Shown one piece after another: positions 7,545 through 16,800 of a stretch of 24,989 bases of DNA. Numbering within the stretch: the stretch's first letter is position 1; each line of letters begins with the position of its first letter. Made by a program: the position numbers and the translations under genes. The notes under the pieces are model-generated. The model was not told where the DNA came from. It saw only the letters and a program-made list of their open reading frames with translations, and ran no database searches. This DNA comes from Thiodiazotropha sp040507005 (GTDB taxonomy: Bacteria; Pseudomonadota; Gammaproteobacteria; Chromatiales; Chromatiaceae): the NCBI GenBank assembly GCA_040507005.1, contig JBEVVS010000160.1, forward strand, positions 1 to 24,989, written 5' to 3'.

Positions 7545-9551
7545 CTACTCCATTGATTCCTGCTTGGTCTGTTCAAGACGCCACCAGGCATCCAGGGTAC
7601 AGGCTACCGACCAGGCTTGGGCCGGTGTACCTGCCGCTTTGTGCGGCGGATCACCGTCAAAGATCTCACTGATTGAACCCAACCCGGCATCACAGAGGTG
7701 GTCGGCCAGGGGCGCCAAGCGCTGTTGAGCCATTTGCGCATCACCTTCTACCCGGTATTCCGCCAAGGCGTAGTGGCCAAGCAGCCAAGCCCAAACCGTG
7801 CCTTGATGGTATGCCCCATCCCGATCCGCAACACCTCCTCGATAGTGCCCGCGAAACGCCTTGTCATGAAAACTCAGGGAACGCAAACCATAAGAGCAGA
7901 GCAACTCCCTGCCACACACCTGGACAACATCCCGGCAGGCAGCTTGATTTAGGGCTGTATGGGGTAGGCTGACAGCGAGGATCTGATTCGGACGAATAGC
8001 GGCATCATCACCCGCAGGACCGTCCAGAATATCGTAGAGCCCCTGCCCATCTCTCCTCAGGTAACGTTTGAAGCTCTCACCTACTGCACTGGCAATATCC
8101 CGATAGGGTTGCTCCGACCTGCCAAGACGTAGCGCGAAGTCGGCCATGCTGCTCAATGCGTTATACCAGAGCGCATTCACCTCCACCGGTTTGCCCATGC
8201 GCGGTGTGACCACCCATTCACCCACCTTCGCATCCATCCAGGTCAACTGCACACCGGGTTCTCCCGCTCGTAGCAGATGATCAGCCGGGTCCATGCCGAT
8301 ACCATATCTGGTACCTTTGAGATGCCAATCGATGATCTTCTCCAAGACAGGGAAACAACTCTCAAGAGTCTTGTCATCATCTGTCGCGTCGACATAGGCA
8401 CGCCATGCCTCGAAATACCAGAGTGCGGCATCCACCGTGTTGTACTCCGCCGCCTCGCCACTACCGATGAATCGATTTGGCAGTTGCCCCTTGTCGGCGA
8501 GTTCAGCATAGCCAAGCAGAATCGAGCGTGCGATGTCGGTTCTACCGGTGGCAATGGTCAGGCCGGGCAAGGAGATCATGGTGTCACGACCCCAATCGCC
8601 GAACCAGGGATATCCGGCAATGATGGAATCTCCGGTTTTGTTGGAAGGCAAGGTTCGTTCGATTAAAAAATCATCTGCTGACAACAGCAGCCGGCGTATC
8701 CAGTCAGGGGCCGTCGATGGAAATTTTTCCTTACCGGTATTTATCAGCTGCTCATCCCGCTGGAAAAATCGCTGCATTGAGAGTTCAAGATCAAAGTCGA
8801 TACTCTTCTCGAGGGTAACTGCAAATCCTGCCCACTCACCCTGCTTCAAATTGAAATGAATCCGACCAACCGAGAGATTGTTGTCGATTGCGGCAAGACC
8901 ACGCTGCTCCTCTCTGTTGAGTAGAAAACCTTCATACCAGTGTTGTAAAGGCTCAAAGGAGGCGTCCGTGGTGTGAATAGAGAGTTGCTCCCCCTCAGGC
9001 CATTCAACGCACAGACCACAATCCGACTCAGTCACCGAAGCGGTGCTGTCCCTGACATGCATATTGCCATGGTGACCGCGGCGATTAGCCAGCATATTGA
9101 CGCTTAGTCGAGCCACCTCCTGTCCGCCAGTCCAGCGATAAGCCACGTAGGTGGTAGCCTGGCCGTGTTCCATCCAGATACGTATCTCAAGGCCCATATG
9201 ACCGATGGCAAAACGCCAAACAGGCATCCTGCCAAGCAGCTTGAAACTCTCGAGAAAAGTGTAGCCATGGGGATCGATGACATTGCCATACCAACGATTG
9301 GTGAACAACGGCCACTCCTTACCGTCGAACCGCAGCGTGGCATCCGCCTTGGCCATCATAAGGTGGCGATCGAGGACACCGCTGAGTGGAGCGATCAGGA
9401 GCCCATGGTAGCGACGCGTCAGGCTACCGGCGACGGTACCCGCCGCATAGGCACCTTTGCCATTGGTCAACAACCATTCACGCTGCTCCCCTTGGCGCAA
9501 GTCGCCACAAATGGCGCGACCAAAACGGATCACTTCCGAGGGCTCAGCCAC
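7545..9551 (-). CDS. glycogen debranching enzyme-type amylo-alpha-1,6-glucosidase, 668 aa
   Basis: Predicted to hydrolyse alpha-1,6 branch stubs or short alpha-glucans to free glucose. The N-terminal GDE domain (about 15-280) carries EWLLTNGKGAYAAGTVAG and TRRYHGLLIA. The C-terminal barrel (about 300-660) carries GYPWFGDWGRDTMISLPGL, YNTVDAALWYFEA, LTWMDAKVGEWVVTPRMGK, YHQGTVWAWLLG and SEIFDGDPPHKAAGTPAQAW. Length and motif order fit the short bacterial debranching-like family (GH133-type), which lacks the 4-alpha-glucanotransferase half of the eukaryotic enzyme. It starts with GTG at 9551, overlapping the dehydrogenase stop by 8 nt (GTGGCTGA). An in-frame TGA shortly upstream excludes a much longer form. 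It is the middle gene of a three-gene operon. Confidence 0.92.
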   Translation of the reverse strand: MAEPSEVIRFGRAICGDLRQGEQREWLLTNGKGAYAAGTVAGSLTRRYHGLLIAPLSGVLDRHLMMAKADATLRFDGKEWPLFTNRWYGNVIDPHGYTFLESFKLLGRMPVWRFAIGHMGLEIRIWMEHGQATTYVAYRWTGGQEVARLSVNMLANRRGHHGNMHVRDSTASVTESDCGLCVEWPEGEQLSIHTTDASFEPLQHWYEGFLLNREEQRGLAAIDNNLSVGRIHFNLKQGEWAGFAVTLEKSIDFDLELSMQRFFQRDEQLINTGKEKFPSTAPDWIRRLLLSADDFLIERTLPSNKTGDSIIAGYPWFGDWGRDTMISLPGLTIATGRTDIARSILLGYAELADKGQLPNRFIGSGEAAEYNTVDAALWYFEAWRAYVDATDDDKTLESCFPVLEKIIDWHLKGTRYGIGMDPADHLLRAGEPGVQLTWMDAKVGEWVVTPRMGKPVEVNALWYNALSSMADFALRLGRSEQPYRDIASAVGESFKRYLRRDGQGLYDILDGPAGDDAAIRPNQILAVSLPHTALNQAACRDVVQVCGRELLCSYGLRSLSFHDKAFRGHYRGGVADRDGAYHQGTVWAWLLGHYALAEYRVEGDAQMAQQRLAPLADHLCDAGLGSISEIFDGDPPHKAAGTPAQAWSVACTLDAWWRLEQTKQESME

Positions 9552-10359
9552 CTTCTCTGAACCCAGGATAGAGGGTCATCCCGCCATCCACGAAGAGTGA
9601 TGTACCCGTCACGTAGTCTGACTCATCCGAGGCGAGCCAAACGACTGCCTTGGCGATATCGGCTGGATCGCCTATCCGTTCATAAGGGATCAATTTCAAC
9701 AGGGAAGCTTCCGCTTCAGGTGTTTCCCAGGCACTGCGATTGATTGGTGTGCGGATTGCGCCTGGAGCGATGCCATTCACGCGAATCTTCAGATGCGCCA
9801 GCTCTTGCGCCACACTCTGCATGAACATCATGACTCCCCCTTTTGATGCAGCATAATTGACATGTCCGGCCCAGGGAATGACCTCATGTACCGAGGACAT
9901 GCAGATAACCTTACCAGCAGCGCAGGATAGATCCGGTACCACCCCGCGTCGAATAAACTCTTTGGTTGCTTCTCTGGTGCAGAGAAACTGACCAGTGAGG
10001 TTAACATCCATGACCTTGTTCCACTGTGCCAAGGTCATATCCACAAAGGGTGCGTCACGCTGCAATCCAGCATTATTCACCAGAATATCGATGCTCCCCC
10101 ATGTCTCAATCATCTGACTGAACATTGCCTGCACGTCGCTCTCATTACTGACATCTCCATACAGAGCCATTGCAACGCCATTGGATTTTTCGATTTCGTT
10201 GACCAGCTTCAAGGCATCCGCTTCATTCACAACATAATTAATGACCACCTTGGCACCCGCCATTGCCAGGCCGCGCGCCACGGCAGCACCGATACCTGAG
10301 TTGGCACCCGTGACCAGTGCCCGCTGCCCTGCCAACAACTGTGAATTTCTACTGCTCAT
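9544..10359 (-). CDS. glucose 1-dehydrogenase (short-chain dehydrogenase/reductase), 271 aa
   Basis: Oxidises glucose to glucono-1,5-lactone with NAD(P)+ in the cytoplasm. The Rossmann motif is TGANSGIG (17-24). NNAG follows, then the catalytic S156, Y169 and K173 in the context SSVHEVIPWAGHVNYAASKGG. The stretch SSVHEVIPW and the C-terminal YVTGTSLFVDGGMTLYPGF closely match remembered Bacillus glucose dehydrogenases, which is why I go beyond a generic SDR call. The segment VVINY after the second strand, without an acidic residue at the usual NAD-selective spot, is compatible with NADP use. The start ATG has GAGGGGA just upstream. It is first in the operon, and the upstream 248 bp separate it from the divergent PhnD-like gene. 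Its product would be the substrate of the lactonase-kinase fusion at 2717. Confidence 0.88.
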   Translation of the reverse strand: MSSRNSQLLAGQRALVTGANSGIGAAVARGLAMAGAKVVINYVVNEADALKLVNEIEKSNGVAMALYGDVSNESDVQAMFSQMIETWGSIDILVNNAGLQRDAPFVDMTLAQWNKVMDVNLTGQFLCTREATKEFIRRGVVPDLSCAAGKVICMSSVHEVIPWAGHVNYAASKGGVMMFMQSVAQELAHLKIRVNGIAPGAIRTPINRSAWETPEAEASLLKLIPYERIGDPADIAKAVVWLASDESDYVTGTSLFVDGGMTLYPGFREGG

Positions 10360-10607
10360 ACTCCCCTCGCTTCAATTATCCATTATTTGTCGAATCTCCA
10401 TGTTGCCCCGGGTGCGAGATCCGATCTCCAGCATAATTTAGACCTAGACTTTTTCCAAATGATGACATCTCACCTGATATTTACGCTAGCAACTGCTATA
10501 TATAAACACAGCGAGTATTTTAAGTTAGCTTAGACACTGCCGCTAACAATAAATAATCCATGGTTTTACACATTTACAATCACTATTCAATTATCAAAGA
10601 TTAGATC

Positions 10608-11486
10608 ATGGAACATCGCGAAAGAGTAAGACGTTTCAGTCCCCACCGCCTTAGGATCCACCTTGTCCTAGTACTCATAGCAGCCGATCTATTTACCAGC
10701 GTTCTTGCAGACCCGCTTTTGATCGGAATTTTCCCACGCCGCGATGCGATAGCCACTGCCAATCTGTTTCGTCCACTATCAAGTTATTTGGAAGAACATT
10801 TGCAACAGCCGGTCAAGCTCGAATTATCAGCCAATTTCGATGTCTTTATGAAGCGCTTGCAGCAGCGCCGTTATGACCTGGTACATCTGAATCAGTTTGA
10901 ATATGTCAATGCCCATGAAAAGCTGGGTTACGAAGCCATTGTTCAAAACGAGGAGTTTGGGGAAAAGACCATCCGCGGTGCCATCTATGTGCGCAGCGAT
11001 TCAGGAATCAAAGAACTCCAACAGTTACGTGGTAAAGAGATACTATTTGGCGGCGGGCCCAGGGCCATGATGAGTTATATCGTGCCTACTTATCTCCTTC
11101 GTCAAGCCGGCTTGGAGGCAGGTGATTACCAAGAGAAATATGCTGTCAATCCACCCAAAGCAGTGATATCCACCTATCTCAAGCACGCAGATGCAGGCGG
11201 TGCCGGCGAGGTGGTGCAGCGGCTACCGATGGTTAAAAAGAAAATCGACGTGAACGATTTAACGGTGATAGCGGTCAGCGATCCACTCCCACACCTTCCC
11301 TGGGCCGTAAAAGAGGAGATGGAAGACGGCTTGAAATCACGAATACAAGATCTATTGCTCGGTTTGAAAACATCACCCGAGGGACAGGAGATCCTTCGCC
11401 AAGCGCGGCTGAGCGCATTCAATCCTGTCAGCGACAGTGATTACGATTCGCACCGCGTAATTATCAATACCCTATATCCCCAATGA
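10608..11486 (+). CDS. PhnD-like periplasmic binding protein (orphan, phosphate/phosphite/phosphonate type)
   Basis: A 292-aa secreted binding protein of the PhnD family. A basic n-region, hydrophobic LVLVLIAADLF and the site VLA|DP (after A34) form a signal peptide; there is no lipobox Cys. The mature part starts PLLIGIFPRRDAIATANLFRP, followed by LSSYLEEHLQQPVKLELSANF, then YDLVHLNQFEYVNAHEK and LRGKEILFGGGPRAMMSYI, the usual order in the family. No permease or ATPase gene is nearby. Such orphans are often sensory inputs to kinases or diguanylate cyclases, and a large multi-PAS kinase and c-di-GMP genes follow. The ligand is unknown. The ribosome-binding site is weak. It is convergent with the YgbA-like gene, 26 bp apart. 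Confidence 0.87.
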   Translation: MEHRERVRRFSPHRLRIHLVLVLIAADLFTSVLADPLLIGIFPRRDAIATANLFRPLSSYLEEHLQQPVKLELSANFDVFMKRLQQRRYDLVHLNQFEYVNAHEKLGYEAIVQNEEFGEKTIRGAIYVRSDSGIKELQQLRGKEILFGGGPRAMMSYIVPTYLLRQAGLEAGDYQEKYAVNPPKAVISTYLKHADAGGAGEVVQRLPMVKKKIDVNDLTVIAVSDPLPHLPWAVKEEMEDGLKSRIQDLLLGLKTSPEGQEILRQARLSAFNPVSDSDYDSHRVIINTLYPQ

Positions 11487-11512
11487 TCAAGAACCAGCGA
11501 AGACTTGATTGC

Positions 11513-11866
11513 TTATAGCTTGCGCTTTGGAAGCACTGGAACTTCACGCATTTTGTCGAACAGATGTAAAAGGCTCAATAGCGGGTGGCGAAATACCATT
11601 CTTGGACCCGCATAGCGCATCACATCCTGGACACTTTTACGCATATCTTTGGCATAGCAGTGTACATTGCAGTGGTTGCACGCTGGCTTTTTCTCCTGGA
11701 AGGGGCAGCTATCCAGGCGTCTGTGAGCATAATCCAAAAGTTTATCGCAAGCATCGCACAGGGTGCCGTCGGTTTGATGATGGTCCCGGCAGTAAATTGC
11801 CATCATTGCTGATACTGTCAGCTTTTCCCGCTCGATTCTGTGTATAACCAGCTCTTCAGGTTTCAT
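11513..11866 (-). CDS. YgbA-like Cys-rich protein (nitrous oxide-stimulated promoter family)
   Basis: About 117 residues matching the YgbA family, named after a nitrogen-oxide-responsive gene of enteric bacteria; the biochemical role is poorly known. With the ATG at 11866, cysteines fall at 26, 37, 40, 54, 63, 66 and 70, with H29, H30 and H69. The signature pieces are IYCRDHH, LCDACDKLLDYAHRRLDSCP, ACNHCNVHCY and VMRYAGPRMVFRHPLLSL. The cluster suggests a bound metal or iron-sulfur centre (inference). ATG 11866 overlaps the end of the HD-GYP gene by 11 nt. ATG 11884 and TTG 11914 would extend it, but no site has a good ribosome-binding sequence. It is last in a three-gene operon, linking a nitrosative-stress protein to c-di-GMP signalling. 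Confidence 0.85.
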   Translation of the reverse strand: MKPEELVIHRIEREKLTVSAMMAIYCRDHHQTDGTLCDACDKLLDYAHRRLDSCPFQEKKPACNHCNVHCYAKDMRKSVQDVMRYAGPRMVFRHPLLSLLHLFDKMREVPVLPKRKL

Positions 11867-12863
11867 CGAGTCTGCCAGGGTCATGATTGAGAATATCAAA
11901 AAAGATCCTGCCAATTACCGGGTCTCGCCATCCCAACTCTATTTCAAGCCTGAGCACCTCGAGAATCTCATCGACAGGTTGAGCTTTACTGTACACACGA
12001 TCATGTCGCAAGGCATCATAAATATCCGCATACTGGAACACTCTAGCAATCAATGGTATCTCCTCTCCCGATAGTCCGTCAGGATATCCACTGCCGTCCC
12101 AGCGTTCGTGATGATGACGTATGATCGGTACCGCATCGCGCACACTATTCAACTGCTGACATAGATCCGCTCCGATTACAGCATGTCTTCGCATTACCTG
12201 CCATTCGTCACTGGTCAGTGCACCCGGCTTCAATAGCACGGCATCGGGCACCCCTATCTTACCTATATCATGCAGAATAGCGCCCTTACGCAGTGCTTCC
12301 AGGTCACTGCCCGGGAGATTCAATGCCTCTCCGAGTATGCGGCAGGTATTCACTAGACGATTGCAATGCTCGCCCGTTGTAGGATCACGTGCCTCTACCA
12401 TCTTGGCCAGGGTAAAAAGTACAGTTGCGGCATCATCCAACTGATCTAGAAGGTGTTTCATCTGAATGGCAGCATGAACCCGAGATTTGAGCTCAAGTGG
12501 GTCATAGGGCTTTTTGATGAAGTCGTTGGCACCTATCGACAGACTATGATGCAGACTCTGTGAGCTACCTGAACCAGTTACCATTATAACGGGTAACAGG
12601 TGATTATTGAGATCCTGACGAATGCGATAACATACTTCGTCTCCATCGATGTCTGGCAACCTTTTATTCATCAAAACCAGGTCGAAATTACCATCTTTGA
12701 CCATACTCAGTGCCTTCAAGCCAGAATCGGCGGTGCTTACCTGGGACGGCAGGGTCTGCAGTATATCGACCTGTAATGACAGGTGTGGCGTGTCATCCTC
12801 GACAACAAGAATACGATAAGGCGTACCTGGCCTGCCAGATGAGGAGAAGCCGAAATCAGTCAT
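11856..12863 (-). CDS. HD-GYP c-di-GMP phosphodiesterase with a degenerate receiver domain, 335 aa
   Basis: Receiver domain at residues 16-135, HD-GYP domain at about 145-325. The receiver keeps the acidic pocket (E22, D23, D24), T96 and K118, but the phosphoacceptor position reads VLMNKRLPDIDG: N66 replaces Asp (codon AAT). The output domain looks active: HCNRL near 166, HDIGKIGVPD with H198-D199, H227, HHERWDGSGYPDG with GYP at 259-261, and FQYADIYDAL. It would hydrolyse c-di-GMP in the cytoplasm, either constitutively or under a non-phosphorylation signal or partner protein. It lies 12 nt behind the MerR-receiver gene and overlaps the YgbA-like gene, so the three probably form one transcript. 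No clear ribosome-binding site is seen. Confidence 0.92.
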   Translation of the reverse strand: MTDFGFSSSGRPGTPYRILVVEDDTPHLSLQVDILQTLPSQVSTADSGLKALSMVKDGNFDLVLMNKRLPDIDGDEVCYRIRQDLNNHLLPVIMVTGSGSSQSLHHSLSIGANDFIKKPYDPLELKSRVHAAIQMKHLLDQLDDAATVLFTLAKMVEARDPTTGEHCNRLVNTCRILGEALNLPGSDLEALRKGAILHDIGKIGVPDAVLLKPGALTSDEWQVMRRHAVIGADLCQQLNSVRDAVPIIRHHHERWDGSGYPDGLSGEEIPLIARVFQYADIYDALRHDRVYSKAQPVDEILEVLRLEIELGWRDPVIGRIFFDILNHDPGRLDET

Positions 12864-12875
12864 ATCAGGAGATGT

Positions 12876-13460
12876 TTAGGAGTCCGGGTTGACCAGCCCC
12901 ATCGCTTGCTTGAGCTGAAGATTGGAAAGAGGCTTTGTCAGACAGACCTCGGCACCAAGATCCAGTATCTGTTTTTGTTGTTGTTTTGAACAATTTCGAC
13001 ACATTGCAATCACTCTAATAAACCTTGTTTGATGGTCATGCTTTATGAAGCTGCATATGAGAGAACTATCGATACCAGGCAGTTTAAGATCCAATAGCAC
13101 TACATCGGGTTTAAATTGTGTCACCAGGCACCCTGCCATGAAGCAGTCGTGTGCAAGGGCAATCTCGGATATTCCTTCTACATCACTCAGCGACTCCTGC
13201 ATGGATTTGCCATGTTCGACATCACTATCGATGATCAACAATCGCACTGACATAAAAAGGGATGGTTCCAGATCGAGTCCCTTCATGCGCGCCAGTCTGA
13301 ATACTTCGCTGACTGGATAGCGCCGATGCCCCCCCCTGGTGGTCTCGGCGCGAATGGCACCCTTGTTTGTCCATCCCCGCAATGAAGCGGGTGTGACTTT
13401 AAATATCTCCGCAGTTTCACCCGGAGATAGATAGTGTCTCTTCCAGGGTTTACGATACAT
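12876..13460 (-). CDS. MerR-type HTH fused to a response-regulator receiver, 194 aa
   Basis: The domain order is reversed relative to standard response regulators. Residues 9-58 are a MerR/excisionase-like winged helix (YLSPGETAEIFKVTPASLRGW, then TTRGGHRRYPVSEVFRLAR). Residues 72-190 are a receiver with acidic pocket D78/D80, phosphoacceptor D124 in VVLLDLKLPGID, and K176 in LTKP. The usual Thr/Ser after strand 4 is Cys154 (IAMCRN). This should be a phosphorylation-controlled DNA-binding regulator of its own operon or of neighbours. An internal Met70 could begin a receiver-only form. It heads the minus-strand operon with the HD-GYP and YgbA-like genes and is divergent from the multi-PAS kinase, its likely partner (inference). 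A small palindrome lies about 20 bp upstream of its start. Confidence 0.9.
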   Translation of the reverse strand: MYRKPWKRHYLSPGETAEIFKVTPASLRGWTNKGAIRAETTRGGHRRYPVSEVFRLARMKGLDLEPSLFMSVRLLIIDSDVEHGKSMQESLSDVEGISEIALAHDCFMAGCLVTQFKPDVVLLDLKLPGIDSSLICSFIKHDHQTRFIRVIAMCRNCSKQQQKQILDLGAEVCLTKPLSNLQLKQAMGLVNPDS

Positions 13461-13480
13461 CTTATTAAATCCAATTGCTA

Positions 13481-13509
13481 TCGAATTTAATAATATACGA
13501 AGAATTCGA
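13481..13509. promoter_or_regulatory. candidate operator upstream of the MerR-receiver gene
   Basis: TCGAATT (13481-13487) and AATTCGA (13503-13509) form a perfect 7-bp inverted repeat with a 15-bp A/T-rich spacer containing minus-strand TATATTATT. It lies 21-49 bp before the start codon, where an autoregulatory MerR-type dimer site would be expected. Confidence 0.35.
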
Positions 13510-13676
13510 AAATACTCCCCTGTTCCGCCATTACACTGATCCGAGTCAGGTAATAGGTGAAAAATCTCTCTCTCAAATCAAGCAATAGCTATTTCCCACA
13601 AGACATGCCAAATCCTGTTCACCCTACTTTCAAATATACAAATCTAGATCGCTATTTGGTGTCACGTTGGTGTCAG

Positions 13677-13783
13677 GATTCGGTTCTACCACGGTTTGAG
13701 GGTTGCCCAGGGCTAAATAATTAGTTATTGACAGACCTATCCTGAATTGAAGGTCTAAAATAAACCAGTAGCGGAACCGAATC
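13677..13783. repeat. 107-bp imperfect inverted-repeat structure
   Basis: GATTCGGTTC (13677-13686) is exactly complementary to GAACCGAATC (13774-13783). The arms continue imperfectly inward. An inner hairpin has AGACCT (13733-13738) pairing with AGGTCT (13751-13756), and GCCC-A-GGGC sits between. It may be a small mobile-element remnant or an RNA leader for the kinase gene. Confidence 0.45.
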
Positions 13784-13898
13784 ACAGCAGGCAGTCTGCA
13801 AGTGATATTTTTCAATAGCTAACATGAAGATTAGATAGGTTGTGTTTCCCAACCAGTCTGGTTCAACGCCATAACGATGAGATGTTTTCACTCTTCAC

Positions 13899-16800
13899 AT
13901 GAATAAGCGCCCCACACAGTATGCACTTACAATCGTGTTCATCTATGCTGTGCTCTCTATCATCTGGATCCTCACTTCCGACTGGGTGATCGAAGCAATA
14001 ACCAGTTCGCCGAAACACCTGGACCACGCCAATACTCTCAAAAGCTGGCTGTTCTTAGTCGCAAGTTCGCTGCTGCTGTATTGGTTGATGCAGCGTCTCC
14101 AGGGCATCAAAGAGACACCACAGGAGAGTTTGCTGCATGGTATAGGTTCTATCTGGCTACCGGCATTGTTGCTAGCGCTCTTTGTAGTGCCCCTGACAAT
14201 CACCCTTGTTTATACAACCATACAAGATAAAAAATCATCTGAAATTAATCGCTTACAGGCCATTTCAGATTTAAAATCTGAATATGTGGATAACTGGTTG
14301 CAAGAGCGCCGCCAGGACTCCCTTTTTATCCAATTCAACCATGCCATACCCACAGCCTTCCAAAACTGGCGACAGAAGAATGATCAAAATGCCTTTCATC
14401 TGCTCAGTGAGCAGTTGGATGAGATAGAGAATATCGGCGAGTTTGAGGGTGTCACTCTGTTAGATCGATCTGGCATCAGCCTGTGGAAAGGTGCAAACCT
14501 GCACGCCCAGGTAGATAGTGCAACCATAAAAGAGATTTTACGCCTGGCCGATTCAGGTAAGGTGGAACATTTTGGTCCCTACAAGGACACTCAGGGTGAG
14601 ACGCACCTGGATTTCATCGTGCCTTACAGGAATGAAAAGCAGGTGCTGGAGTTTGTGCTGCTCCTGCATTTGGATCCCACCAAACACTTTCTTTCCACCA
14701 TCAGCGAATGGCCTGTACCAAGCAAAAGCGGCGAGGTGGTTCTGTTTCGCCGGGATGGATCAAAGGTAGAGTTCCTCAACAATCTGAAACATGACCCCGA
14801 TTCAGCCATGCAACTTCGCTGGCCACTCAATGATGAAGCACTGCTTGCCGCTCAGTTGGCCCGGGGTGATTGGGCGATGGCGCACGTCGTAGAAGGCAAG
14901 GACTACCGCCACGAATCCGTATTCGGTGTTGGACGCCGCATACCCGGTACGGATTGGTTCCTGTTGGCGAAGATGGACTGGTCGGAAGTCTATGACGAAG
15001 CCTTGCAAGATGCCATCTGGATGGCATTTACCGGCTTGTTGGCGCTGCTGATGGGAATCATCGGCCTCTATCTGCTGCGCCAGCGCCAACAGCTCGCAGT
15101 CGCCAACGCTACCCACCAGGCACAAGCCGAACGCATCCAGGCATTGAATCTTCTTTCTGTCATCGCAGACTCATCTACCGATGCCATATATGCCAAGGAT
15201 CTGCAAGGACGTTATCTCTTATTTAACAAACAGGCTGAGATTTTCACTGGCAAGTCGAAAGATGAGGCGTTGAACCAGGATGACAATTTCCTGTTTCCAC
15301 CGCATCAGGCAGAGATGGTCATGAAAAACGATCGCATGCTGATCGAGCAAAACCGGGTCATCACCTTACATGAACAGGTGGATACCAAAGCGGGACCCGT
15401 TACCTTTCTCGCCACCAAGGGCCCGCTGCAGGATGAGAGTGGAAAGATAATCGGTACCTTCGGCGTGTCGCGGGATATCACGGAAATGCACAAAATGGAG
15501 CAGGAGCTGAGGGAGAAGGAGTCGCGTCTGCGCACCCTGTTTCAAACCCTTCCTGACCTGATCTGGCTGAAGGATCCGGATGGTGTATACCTCGCATGCA
15601 ACCAAATGTTTGAGCGATTTTTCGGCGCCAAAGAGAATCAGATCCTCGGCAAGACTGACTACGATTTTCTCTCTGAAGGACAGGCAGCGTTCTTCCGTGC
15701 CAAAGACCAGGCCGCTATCGATGCAGGAGATTCGGTATCGAACAAGGAGTGGATCACTTTCGCCGATGATGGCCATCGTTCCCTGCTGCTGACCACGAAA
15801 TGCCCCGTTCTAGACGATTCGGGTGAATTATTCGGTGTGCTCGGTATCGGCCGGGACATTACATCCCTGCATCAAACCGAAGAGGCCTTACGCGAGAGTC
15901 TGGAGCATTTTCGCCTGTTCTATGAAAATGCGCCCGTGGCCTACGAATCTCTGGATCAAGATGGCAATATACTCGATGTCAATCCGTCATGGTTGGAGTT
16001 ATTGGGCTTTGCTGCAAATGAGCGCGAGCAAGTCATCGGCAGACCCATTACCGACTTCATCATAGCGGAGCAACACCCACTCCTGGAAAAGCGCTTCACG
16101 GAATTTCTATCAACTGGCCAGGTAGTGGGCAAGGAGTACGATCTGCTGCGCCGTGATGGTGAGATCGTCACTGTTTCTGTGGATGGTCGCACTGGACACG
16201 ACCCAACAAGTAATTTTAAACAGACCCATTGCGTGCTTCACGATATCACTGCAAGGAAACAACATGAAAAGTATATGGAGATCCAGGCACGTCGTGCTTC
16301 GATATTGTTGGGGCTGCCTCAGATTGCCGAGGATCTCGATGAGACCTCATTCATGCAACATGCCCTGTCGTTGACCAAAAAGTTGATTGACAGCCCTATT
16401 GCCCTGATCTATTCAATTAACCAGGATCAAACAGCCATTAAACTCGTGGCCTGGTCGAAGCAGACTCAAGAAGAGTATTGTCATGCCGTATATGACGAAT
16501 ACTATCCCATCAAGGATACAGGCAAATGGGGCGATGCATTCAGACTGAGAAAACCCGTCATTTTCAACGCTTTTCAAGAAGCGACAGATAATCGCAGGCC
16601 ACTAGATTGCCAAATCCCCCTGTCCCGCATCATTAGCCTGCCGGTGATAGAAAAAGATCGCGTCGTCTTGCTTATCGTTGTTGCCAACAAAGAGCGTGAC
16701 TATACAGACCTGGATGTAGAGACAACCCAACTGATTGCCAATGAGATATGGCACATAGTACAACAACGTCGAAGTATGAACGCCCTGACCATGAGCGAAG

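Larger units (their letters stand above)
13461..13898. other. 438-bp divergent intergenic region
   Basis: This region separates the MerR-receiver operon from the multi-PAS kinase. It contains no credible ORF. It holds a TCGAATT/AATTCGA palindrome near the left end and a larger imperfect inverted repeat at 13677-13783. Promoters of both operons should lie here. Confidence 0.65.

Noticed and set aside
11487..11512. ATCAAG/CTTGAT hairpin between the convergent PhnD-like and YgbA-like genes
   Set aside because: Only six base pairs with no T run on either strand; too weak to call a terminator.
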